This document shows, piece after piece, positions 1 through 6,699 of a stretch of 6,964 nt of DNA. Source of the DNA: Verrucomicrobiota bacterium (lineage in GTDB: Bacteria; Verrucomicrobiota; Verrucomicrobiae; Opitutales; CG1-02-43-26); the NCBI GenBank assembly GCA_013289195.1, contig JABDAI010000059.1:1-6964 (forward strand), written 5' to 3'. Position 1 is the first letter of the stretch, and each line of letters opens with the position of its first letter. The notes below the pieces were generated by a model. That model made no database searches, was not told the DNA's origin, and saw only the letters and a list, made by a program, of their open reading frames with translations. The position numbers and the translations under genes are program-made.

Positions 1-2
1 AA

Positions 3-1157
3 AGTCTCTATGAAAAGAAGCCATTATCAGGCCCTGACGGAGTAATGACCAAACTGTTAAAAACAGCTTATGAAGCAGCACTTGACGGGGAAGTAGAAAC
101 GCACTTGGTAGATGGTAATCTTGAGGATATACAAAATCGTCGAAATGGAAAAGCCAAGAAAACTGTTAAATCTAGCTATGGTAGTTTTGAACTGGAAACT
201 CCTAGAGATCGCAACGGAAGCTTTGATCCTAATATCATTAAGAAACGTCAAAGGATAGTTAACGATGAGATTGATAATAAGATATTGGCGCTATATGGTC
301 TAGGTGGCAGTTACGAAGATATTGCAAAATATGTTCAAGATATATATGGTATCTCGATCTCAGATGCAGCTATTTCAGCGATTACTGACAAACTATTGGA
401 CAAAATCAGTGAGTGGCGCAGCCGTCCTTTAGAAAGCATGTATCCCATTGTTTTTATGGATGCGATGTTTTATAAAGTTAGAGAAAGTGGTGCGGTTAGT
501 ACTAAAGTAATGTATAACATTATGGGCATCAATAAAGATGGATTTAAGGATATATTAGGCATATATTTTTGCGAAAGCGAAGGAGCTAGTTTTTGGCTTG
601 GAGTTTTAAATGACCTTAAAGCTCGTGGAGTAACGGATATAATGATTGCCTGCATAGATGGACTCAAGGGATTTCCCGCAGCAATTGAAGCGAGTTTCCC
701 GCAATGCGAAGTTCAGCTTTGTATTGTGCATCAAATCAGAAACTCGATAAAGCTTGTGCCTTCAAAGTTCCAAAAAACATTTATGGCCGATCTTAAAAGC
801 GTTTATAGAGCATCATCAAAAGAGGTCGCAGAATGTAATTTGTTAAGTATCACAGAAAAATGGCAAAAGTATCATATGGCATTAAAATCCTGGCATGACA
901 ATTGGGATAAGCTGTCGGCTTATTTCAAGTTTTCTCCAGCAATTCGTAAATTGATTTATACAACCAATCCGATCGAAGGGTTCCATAGGCAGTTACGAAA
1001 ATATACGAAAACAAAGGGAGCGTTTACTTCAGAAAATGCTTTACTCAAGCTTACCTTTTGTGCTATAAACGGCATCGTTAGGAAATGGAGTATGCCCATC
1101 GCAAACTGGGCTGCAACTATTTCAGAATTAGATTTACATTTCCCTAAAAGAATGTAA
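3..1157 (+). CDS. IS256-family (mutator-type) DDE transposase, 5' end cut by window
   Basis: Catalyses movement of the IS256-type element. The reading frame is open to the window edge: 14 codons before the first ATG (position 45) read SLYEKKPLSGPDGV, which matches the conserved N-terminal region of this family, so the real start is upstream of the window. Numbering from the ATG at 45, the probable catalytic triad is D139 (FMDAMFYKVRE), D205 (CIDGLKGFPAAI) and E311 (TTNPIEGFHRQLR). The family's C/H motif is C226-H229 (CIVHQIRNS). The visible 384 residues approach the usual 390-410, and no frameshift or internal stop is seen, so the enzyme may be functional. The gene ends one base before the terminal inverted repeat, as usual for these compact elements. 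The family assignment is firm; activity is inferred. Confidence 0.93.
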   Translation, partial: SLYEKKPLSGPDGVMTKLLKTAYEAALDGEVETHLVDGNLEDIQNRRNGKAKKTVKSSYGSFELETPRDRNGSFDPNIIKKRQRIVNDEIDNKILALYGLGGSYEDIAKYVQDIYGISISDAAISAITDKLLDKISEWRSRPLESMYPIVFMDAMFYKVRESGAVSTKVMYNIMGINKDGFKDILGIYFCESEGASFWLGVLNDLKARGVTDIMIACIDGLKGFPAAIEASFPQCEVQLCIVHQIRNSIKLVPSKFQKTFMADLKSVYRASSKEVAECNLLSITEKWQKYHMALKSWHDNWDKLSAYFKFSPAIRKLIYTTNPIEGFHRQLRKYTKTKGAFTSENALLKLTFCAINGIVRKWSMPIANWAATISELDLHFPKRM

Positions 1158-1189
1158 TTTAATCCTGACACAGTTAATTGAACAGTCTC
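1158..1189 (-). repeat. Right terminal inverted repeat of the IS256-family element
   Basis: Immediately after the transposase stop comes a segment whose - strand reads GAGACTGTTCAATTAACTG and continues TGTCAGGATTAAA. A G-rich tip followed by a 'TGTTCAA...TGTGTCA' core is the form I recall for many IS256-family ends. The other inverted repeat is outside the window, so the exact length cannot be measured. This repeat also supplies the last residues (about RLFN) and the stop codon of the neighbouring - strand gene. Confidence 0.65.
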
Positions 1190-2481
1190 GAATCTCCATC
1201 ATACGAAACTGTCATTCCCTTATTCTTCCGCACAAAGGAATAGGAACTTTCTAAAGGTACGCTCTTGAATGCAAAATTTTCTTTAATTTTTAAATTAAGA
1301 TTTTCTATTCCCTTAAATTCTATCCCTTCCATTAGAGCTTCACGAGCGATAAAATTGAAGTTCTTTCCTCCAGTTTTAGGTCTATGCACTTCTTCCCACA
1401 CTTTTGAATGCTGACTTTTTGATTTTACAAAACCAATTGACGATGGAATAGGAATTCCATTTACAGCTGTAACTCCAAACTGATTCAATGCCTCACTCAT
1501 TAAAGCTTCCATACCAGAACCTGTAGCTTGATATTTAGAGGCCATATTATTTGCCATTGTATAGGCTTCCGCTGCAAATAACATTGATGGTTTTAAATCA
1601 GTAGCTGATTTTGTTTCTAATAGGGAATTAATAGCTCCAACTATTGCTATATTATTCTTTAAGGAATTAGAAATTTTCCGTCCTTCAATCCCATCTATTA
1701 TAACATTTGTTATTCCAGGAAATCTCAACCCTTGGCTTTTGATATTCGTAGTCACATATTGAGGTACTTTATAAGTTTCAAATTTAGCTCTATTCGCATT
1801 AATTGTTGTCTCCTCATTACCAAGGATTGTATCACCTTTGCTATAAATATTCTGAGCTTCAACATATACTTTTTTGGGAGAAAGAATATTAGAGAGTAAA
1901 GTTTCCGTCGAACTTCTTTTTTGCTCTATTCTTTGAGTACTAAATAATCCATATTGTTCTCTCGCGGAATAATCTTCTTCTCTCTTTGTTACAGGCACCA
2001 TATGTAAATCTCCAACAATTAGTTGAATGCCTTCTTCTGCTGTAACAGTAGCTCCTATTAAAACCATTTTAGGGCTTTTTGCAGTTATAACACCTTTTGA
2101 CGCAATTGATCCAGGATGCTTTATAAAACCATGCACTTTTTCTTCTTTATCAACATATTTCTCTTCATGGGCTACATAGGAATCTATCTTGCTTTCAATC
2201 TTTATTTCTCCATCTGCAAAAATGTTAATATCTTTTTCAGCAAATAAAGATCCTGACTCAATTACTACGTCTTTTTTAGTCTCTATAGTTACTTTTCCTT
2301 CAAATATTTCAAATCCTCCATGGGTTACAGATTCGTTTTGCTCATTCACCGATTTCTCTAACTCTTTATTTACTTCCTCCAATTTTTCATTAGGTTGAAC
2401 ACAACCAATACCCTCGCCTTCTAAACATTCTTCATCCGCACGATTAACAATTAACAATCCTTTTAAATGTGTAGTATCCAA
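1174..2481 (-). CDS. Filamentous-haemagglutinin-like beta-helix fragment, 3' end truncated by IS256
   Basis: A 435-codon frame that looks like an internal piece of a large FhaB/CdiA-type exoprotein. Residues about 57-160 and 204-233 carry short alternating hydrophobic strands typical of right-handed beta-helices of the haemagglutinin-repeat type (ESGSLFAEKDINIFADGEIK, GSIASKGVITAKSPKMVLIG, ITAE-like turns, VYVEAQNIYSKGDTILGNEE). Residues 412-430 (SSYSFVRKNKGMTVSYDGD) resemble the start of a further repeat and then stop abruptly. The last residues and the TAA lie inside the IS256 end, so the natural C-terminus has been cut off. The 5' end is also suspect: the start is a TTG two codons after an in-frame TGA, there is no clear ribosome binding site, and no signal peptide or two-partner-secretion domain is present. 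An ATG at 2486-2488 opens another frame that closes after 14 codons. Most likely a broken gene whose product cannot be secreted normally; residues 290-400 I do not recognise. Confidence 0.7.
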   Translation of the reverse strand: MDTTHLKGLLIVNRADEECLEGEGIGCVQPNEKLEEVNKELEKSVNEQNESVTHGGFEIFEGKVTIETKKDVVIESGSLFAEKDINIFADGEIKIESKIDSYVAHEEKYVDKEEKVHGFIKHPGSIASKGVITAKSPKMVLIGATVTAEEGIQLIVGDLHMVPVTKREEDYSAREQYGLFSTQRIEQKRSSTETLLSNILSPKKVYVEAQNIYSKGDTILGNEETTINANRAKFETYKVPQYVTTNIKSQGLRFPGITNVIIDGIEGRKISNSLKNNIAIVGAINSLLETKSATDLKPSMLFAAEAYTMANNMASKYQATGSGMEALMSEALNQFGVTAVNGIPIPSSIGFVKSKSQHSKVWEEVHRPKTGGKNFNFIAREALMEGIEFKGIENLNLKIKENFAFKSVPLESSYSFVRKNKGMTVSYDGDSRLFN

Positions 2482-2640
2482 TATTCATTTTTGTTTTTGT
2501 TATAGTAGAAAGGCTCGCTTGCCAGTCCTACACAAATGTAAAAACTTTACTTAATTTGTAGCTTTTTTCTTGAAACTTCACAATACTCATATAACCAGTC
2601 TGTTCTACTCACCTCACTACCTAATCTATAAAAAAAATAT
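2482..2640. other. AT-rich spacer with no supported gene
   Basis: This stretch lies between the suspect 5' end of the haemagglutinin-like fragment and the start of recognisable DnaB homology. No reading frame of useful length, tRNA-like fold or convincing promoter was seen. It may contain further decayed DnaB sequence or the lost 5' part of the haemagglutinin gene, but nothing is readable by eye. Confidence 0.4.
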
Positions 2641-2921
2641 GATGGGTCTTCGCGGTATGGATTTGCTCATCAATTTGCGCTCTTAGCCCTTGTAAAAGTA
2701 GAATATTCCATTAAAGGCAAATTATGATTGGCCTTTACAGGTGAATTCCGCGTGAAACAAATTTCACGAGGAAAATAAATCGATGGCTAAAGAATTGATA
2801 GTATCTGTGATTGTTGATGCAGCTAAATAGAGAATCGGAACAAAAAAAAACGCTATCCCCTTTGTCTGATTTACGGGAATCAGGTGCTATTGAGGAGGAT
2901 GCGGACCTGGTACTTTTGATT
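2641..2921 (+). pseudogene. dnaB: Relic of replicative DNA helicase DnaB (C-terminal ATPase domain), multiply frameshifted
   Basis: Short pieces in all three forward frames line up in the correct order with the DnaB C-terminal domain. GMDLLINLRS (2654-2683, then TAG) matches the region after the Walker B-preceding IDD motif. LVKVEYSIKGKL (2689-2724) and DWPLQVNS (2726-2749) correspond to the '..IVIDYLQL..' Walker B segment. FRVKQISRGK (2746-2775), KSMAKELIVSVIV (2777-2815) and MQLNRESEQKK (2817-2849, ending in a poly-A run) match '..ISR.LK.MAKELNVPVIALSQLNR..E'. PLSDLRESGAIEEDADLV (2859-2912) is the highly conserved H4-region motif. At least four frame changes and several stops separate these pieces, so no functional protein can be made. 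The relic is on the strand opposite to both flanking genes. The N-terminal domain, Walker A region and extreme C-terminus are absent. It could derive from a chromosomal, plasmid or phage copy. Confidence 0.85.
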
Positions 2922-2937
2922 ATATGTAATAGACTTT

Positions 2938-2976
2938 ATAGAGCAGGAAGGCCCGTTTAGGGCCTGCCTACTCTAT
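2938..2976 (-). terminator. Strong hairpin, probable terminator downstream of the solenoid gene
   Basis: Arms 2938-2954 (ATAGAGCAGGAAGGCCC) and 2960-2976 (GGGCCTGCCTACTCTAT) pair over 17 positions with two mismatches and a 5-base loop. Read as - strand RNA one mismatch becomes a G-U wobble, so the fold is better in that direction. It lies about 60 bp after the stop of the large - strand gene, where a terminator is expected. Neither side is followed by a clear T run, so classical intrinsic termination is not certain. The 3' tail of the DnaB relic runs into it. Confidence 0.45.
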
Positions 2977-3036
2977 CTTGTTAAGTACAAATAAACTTAT
3001 TTTTCATTTTTTCGTTATTCCGAACTCAGGTTTATA

Positions 3037-6000
3037 CTAAAGCTCTGATTCCGTTTTTTGAATATCTATTAAAGTTGTATTCATCAATCCTTTCTTTACA
3101 AGCGATTCAAAACAAGCAATAGCAATCTTTCGGACGTCCAATCGATCATGTGTTAACAGAGGTTTCATCACTTGCTCAAGTGCTATACTGTCTGCCAAAG
3201 CCTTATCAATTAATCCTTGCTCGGCAAGAAATTGAAGACATACGATAGCATTCCATTGAACCCCCCATTCATTATGTTCAAGGAGCGGCACGATCGTTTC
3301 CTCGAGCCTGAGACTCTCTACCAAAGCTTTATCAATTAATTTTTTCTGTGCAAGCTCTTGAATACAAAATATAGCACTCCATTGAACACCACTCTCAGCA
3401 TGTGTTAGAAACGGGTTTATGATCTGTTCGAGCTTTAGACTCTCTACGAAAGCTTTATCAATTAATCCCTGCTGAGCAAGGAATCCAAGACAAATAATAG
3501 TTCTCTCTTGAATCTCCCACCGATCATGTCTCAGTAAGACCTTCATTATTTCTTCAAGCTTTAGGCTCTCTAATACAGCTTTACCAATCAATTTTTTTTG
3601 CACAAGGGTTACAAGAGCGGAGATAGCGCTTTGTTGAACTTTCGGCTCACCATGTGCGAGTAGAGGCACCATCCCTTGCTCGAGCTCTAAACTATTTATC
3701 AAAGTCTTATCAATTAATCCTTGCTGTCCAAGAAATTTCAGAGAGGAAACTGCACCCATTTGCATCTCCAATTGATTATTGTTCAGCATTGATTTCATCG
3801 TTTTCTCGAGCTTTAGATTGTCTACTACAGTTTTATCAATTAATTCTTTCTGAGCAATAAATTGAAGGAACAAGACAGCAGCCTGTCGAACCTCAAGCTG
3901 AGCGTCCACCTTTAAAGCCTGTGCCAGTAGAGACTTCACTGCTTGCTGGAGCTCCACACTGTCTATCAGAGTTTTATCAATTAATAGTTGATTATCAATT
4001 AATAGTTGATAAATAACAAATCCAAGAGCAGAGAAACCATTTGATTGAATTTCTGATTGTAGCACTTTTATCGCTTGCTGAAGTTGTAGAGCGTTTATCG
4101 CAGCTTTATCAATTAATCCTTTATGCATAAGCAATCCAAGGGCAGAGATAGCAGCTGTTTGAACCTCCGGTTGAGTATCCATCAGTAGCGATTTTATTAC
4201 TTCTTGGAGTTCAAGACTCTCTACTACAGTTTTATCAATTAATCCTTGCTGTCCAAGAAATCCAAGAAAGGCTACAGCACTCGCTTTAACTAGCGATTCA
4301 GGATGTGTCAGCAGGGGCTTCATCACTTCCTCAAGCTTTAAACTCTCTACCAAAGCTTTACCGATCAATCCTCGCTGTGCAAGAAATCCAAGAGGGATTA
4401 AAGCAGATATTTGGGTTTCCGATTGAGTCAGCAAGTCTTTCATCACTTCCTCAAGTTTTAAACTTTCTACCAAATCTTTACCAATTAATCCTTGCCGTGC
4501 AAGAAATCCAAGAGAAAACAGAGTAGCACCTTGCACTTCCCATTGAGCATGCCTTAGCAGTGGCTTCATCACTTCTTTAATCTTTAAACTCTCTAACAAA
4601 TCTTTACCAATCAATCCTTGATCTGCAAGAAGTCCAAGAGAAAACAGAGTAGCCTCTTGCACTTCCCATTGATCATGCATCAATAGAGGCCTCATCAGTT
4701 CTGCTAATTTTAGGCTATCTATCAATGCTTTATCAATTAATCCTTGCTCTACAAGTCCTCCAAGGCATAAGATAGCACTCCATTGAACCTTCCATTGAGA
4801 ATGTGTTAGCAAGGGCGGCAGCGTTTCCACTAGCTTTAAATTCTCTACCCAAGCTTTATCAATTAATCCTTGCTCTACAAGTCCTTCAAGACATAAGATA
4901 GCACCCCATTGAATCTTCCATTGATTATGCATCAATAGAGACTTTATTGTCTCCTCGAGCTTTAAGCTGTCTATCAACGTTTTATCAACTAATCCTTGCT
5001 GTAAAAGTTTTTCAAGACAAAAAGTTGCATGCGATTGAACTTTCGATTGATCATGCATCAGTAGAGGCTTCATCATTTCTCCGAGCTTTAGGCTATCTAT
5101 CAATGTTTTATCAATTAATCCTTTTTGTACAAACTTTCGAAGACACGATATAGCATTCGCTTGAATCTCCCATTGGGAATGCATTAGCAACGGTAGCAGC
5201 GTTTCCTCTAGCTTTAGACTGTCTACCAAAGCTTTATCAGTTAATCCTTGCTGTACAAGTTCTCCAAGGCATAAAATAGCACTCCATTGAACCTCCAATT
5301 GATCATGCATCAGTAAAGGCTTCATCGTTTCCCCAAGCTTTAGGCCGTCTATCAATGTTTTATCAACGAATCCTTGCTGCGCAAGGATTCTAAGACACGA
5401 TATAGCCTCCACTGTAAGCTCCCATTCATGATGCATCAGTAAAAACTTTATCCTCTGCTCGAGCTCTAGACTATCTATCAAAGCCTTATCAATTAACCCT
5501 TTCTTCGCAAGCTTTTCAAGAGAATTCAGCGCACTTCTACGCACTTCCCATTGATCATCGGTTAATAGCAACTTCATCCATTCCCCAAGGCTTAGACTTT
5601 CAACCAAAGCTTTATCAATTAATCCTTTTTCTGCAAGCTTTGCAAGACACTCCAGAGCAATACTACGAACTTTCCATCGAACGTGTGTAAATAAAGGCAA
5701 TATTTTTTCTTTCAAAGATGTATCAATCGCTTCTTTATATATAAGTTCCTTAAGATACTTCAGAGCAACATAAGCATCTTCTTCGTCTAGCAGCTCTATA
5801 TCACTAGACATTATTTCCCAGAAATTTTTGATTTCCTTTATTCCCTCCCCTTCAATAGAAGTTTGTTTTCCCTCAAATTCAGTACATACCTTTTCTTTAA
5901 ACTCGAACCCACATCCGCTATCAGCAAATTGTTCTATTTTTTCCAAAACATTTTTATTTTGTTCAAGGAATGCTTGATGCTTCGTTAGTGCTTCACCCAA

Positions 6001-6588
6001 AATCACTTCTATCAACGATATCTTTTCGGACTTAGTCATACCCTCTCCTACCTTTGCAGCCGATTGTAAATTAACCATACTCCTGACTTTTTCCTCCCAG
6101 AGGTTCAATAATATTAAGGTATTGGGCAAGCTATCACGAACTTGATCACAAAATTTCTTTTCTTGGCGTAAGATATCTAAGTGTTCAGCTTTTGGCTCTT
6201 CCTTTTCCAATTTGGCAAGAATATAATATATTTGCAATTTTTGGTATCCTTCTGCACGGCTCTCTTTGAAAAGTTTCTCTTCGTTAGATGACAAGTATTG
6301 CAACTTCTTCATTAATTTTGGCAATAGCGTATCGTACGGAAGTACTTTTACTTGGCTACAAATCCTACAATCATTCGCCTGCTTAGCCAAGAGTTTCCCG
6401 GTTGACTCCAGAAACATACGCTCTTTCATAAAAGTAAACAAAATACTTTCCCCTATTGCATTCGAATTAGCAATTATAGAATCTTGAGTATTGATATCCT
6501 GTACTTTCGGATACATTGTGCTATAAAAACTTATTGATAAAATAGCAATTGCTATGATTTTTATGGTCTTGTTTAGATTTTTCATCAT
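3037..6588 (-). CDS. Large exported Armadillo/HEAT-like repeat protein (1183 aa), function unknown
   Basis: An intact single-frame gene. Residues 1-26 form a basic-then-hydrophobic export signal or membrane anchor (KNLNKTIK followed by IIAIAILSISFYSTM) without an obvious AxA cleavage site. Residues about 30-265 are a mostly helical, charged domain I do not recognise, with cysteines at 74, 77 (CRIC), 147, 226 and 235. From about residue 268 to 1170 there are about 22 consecutive units of about 42 residues with the consensus xQWEVQxxAIxCLxxLxQQG, LIDKxLVxSLKLEExMKPLLxH. This gives one long and two shorter helices per unit, close to the Armadillo pattern and related to HEAT. Such solenoids bind other proteins; eukaryote-like versions in intracellular bacteria are often host-interacting, but no partner or enzymatic motif is visible here. 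ATG codons at 6586-6588 and 6583-6585 are both possible starts; no clear ribosome binding site precedes them. It is flanked by a possible terminator and weak promoter, and appears to be transcribed alone. Confidence 0.9.
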   Translation of the reverse strand: MMKNLNKTIKIIAIAILSISFYSTMYPKVQDINTQDSIIANSNAIGESILFTFMKERMFLESTGKLLAKQANDCRICSQVKVLPYDTLLPKLMKKLQYLSSNEEKLFKESRAEGYQKLQIYYILAKLEKEEPKAEHLDILRQEKKFCDQVRDSLPNTLILLNLWEEKVRSMVNLQSAAKVGEGMTKSEKISLIEVILGEALTKHQAFLEQNKNVLEKIEQFADSGCGFEFKEKVCTEFEGKQTSIEGEGIKEIKNFWEIMSSDIELLDEEDAYVALKYLKELIYKEAIDTSLKEKILPLFTHVRWKVRSIALECLAKLAEKGLIDKALVESLSLGEWMKLLLTDDQWEVRRSALNSLEKLAKKGLIDKALIDSLELEQRIKFLLMHHEWELTVEAISCLRILAQQGFVDKTLIDGLKLGETMKPLLMHDQLEVQWSAILCLGELVQQGLTDKALVDSLKLEETLLPLLMHSQWEIQANAISCLRKFVQKGLIDKTLIDSLKLGEMMKPLLMHDQSKVQSHATFCLEKLLQQGLVDKTLIDSLKLEETIKSLLMHNQWKIQWGAILCLEGLVEQGLIDKAWVENLKLVETLPPLLTHSQWKVQWSAILCLGGLVEQGLIDKALIDSLKLAELMRPLLMHDQWEVQEATLFSLGLLADQGLIGKDLLESLKIKEVMKPLLRHAQWEVQGATLFSLGFLARQGLIGKDLVESLKLEEVMKDLLTQSETQISALIPLGFLAQRGLIGKALVESLKLEEVMKPLLTHPESLVKASAVAFLGFLGQQGLIDKTVVESLELQEVIKSLLMDTQPEVQTAAISALGLLMHKGLIDKAAINALQLQQAIKVLQSEIQSNGFSALGFVIYQLLIDNQLLIDKTLIDSVELQQAVKSLLAQALKVDAQLEVRQAAVLFLQFIAQKELIDKTVVDNLKLEKTMKSMLNNNQLEMQMGAVSSLKFLGQQGLIDKTLINSLELEQGMVPLLAHGEPKVQQSAISALVTLVQKKLIGKAVLESLKLEEIMKVLLRHDRWEIQERTIICLGFLAQQGLIDKAFVESLKLEQIINPFLTHAESGVQWSAIFCIQELAQKKLIDKALVESLRLEETIVPLLEHNEWGVQWNAIVCLQFLAEQGLIDKALADSIALEQVMKPLLTHDRLDVRKIAIACFESLVKKGLMNTTLIDIQKTESEL
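3040..5787 (-). repeat. Tandem array of about 22 Armadillo/HEAT-like coding repeats, 126-bp period
   Basis: The coding repeat is visible directly in the DNA. A core close to TTTATCAATTAATCCTTGCT (+ strand), encoding the reverse of QGLIDKA, recurs about 20 times, mostly at 126-bp spacing between about 4730 and 5610. About a dozen units carry TTATCAATTAAT exactly. Variants replace LIDK by LIGK (units around 3575, 4357, 4478 and 4600). The first unit (residues 268-302) is degenerate and the last is cut short after about residue 1175. Slightly shorter or longer units occur near 4060-4100, 4430 and 3900-4010. The array looks built by duplication with later drift. Confidence 0.88.
3974..4009 (-). 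repeat. 18-bp perfect tandem duplication inside one solenoid unit
   Basis: TTATCAATTAATAGTTGA occurs twice back to back (3974-3991 and 3992-4009). In the protein this adds one extra six-residue block, giving LLIDNQLLIDK where other units have a single LIDK. The reading frame is kept. Each copy is itself nearly palindromic (TCAA...TTGA). Perfect identity of the copies suggests a recent slippage event. Confidence 0.9.
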
Positions 6589-6650
6589 TTATTTTATTGT
6601 TTAGTAATTTTCAAATCCCTGATCAAACAAGGAAAAAAACAGCTCTCTAA

Positions 6651-6680
6651 ATAGTAATACAAAAAATCAAAACTTATCAA
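6651..6680 (-). promoter_or_regulatory. Weak candidate sigma70-like promoter for the solenoid gene
   Basis: On the - strand TTGATA (6675-6680) is separated by 18 bases from TACTAT (6651-6656), about 63 bases ahead of the first ATG of the solenoid gene. The -35 box matches five of six and the -10 box four of six consensus positions. In such AT-rich DNA matches of this quality arise by chance, so this is only a candidate. No operator or riboswitch-like fold was seen between it and the gene. Confidence 0.25.
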
Positions 6681-6699
6681 TAGAAATTATGAATTATCG

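Larger units (their letters stand above)
1..1189 (+). mobile_element. IS256-family insertion sequence, right-hand part (left end outside window)
   Basis: The element consists of a mutator-type (IS256) transposase gene followed, 1 bp after its stop codon, by a terminal inverted repeat whose outer end reads GAGACTGTTCAATTAAC on the - strand. The left end lies before position 1. The right boundary is set at about 1189 because the adjoining haemagglutinin-like reading frame stops resembling coding sequence there and runs straight into the repeat. IS256 elements usually make 8-9 bp target duplications, so the bases just after 1189 (gaatctcc) are the expected duplicated target, but the matching copy is outside the window. 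The boundary is uncertain by a few bases. Confidence 0.8.

Noticed and set aside
57..1171. Three - strand ORFs of 64-71 codons across the transposase
   Set aside because: They overlap a clearly conserved IS256 transposase on the other strand and show no family features.
2189..2398. 69-codon + strand ORF across the haemagglutinin-like fragment
   Set aside because: Antisense to a frame with clear beta-helix strand periodicity; low-complexity Ser/Phe composition typical of a shadow.
2508..2536. Imperfect hairpin (GTAG...GGC / GCC...CTAC) upstream of the haemagglutinin-like fragment
   Set aside because: Only short paired segments separated by mismatches; no T run; not distinguishable from chance.
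2783..2830. Small ORF starting ATG GCT AAA GAA after a GAGG-like sequence
   Set aside because: Looks like a short gene with a ribosome binding site, but the residues match the DnaB relic and it ends after 15 codons by frameshift.
3654..5153. Several 68-73 codon + strand ORFs with a recurring LxxxYQLILAVQE pattern
   Set aside because: They are antisense shadows of the solenoid repeats; the recurring pattern simply mirrors the conserved LIDK core.
3040..5787. CRISPR-like regular repeats
   Set aside because: The 126-bp spacing is a multiple of three, the repeats vary, and the 'spacers' are themselves similar; this is a protein-coding repeat.
6266..6487. 73-codon + strand ORF opposite the solenoid head domain
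   Set aside because: Shadow of the long - strand gene; no recognisable motif.
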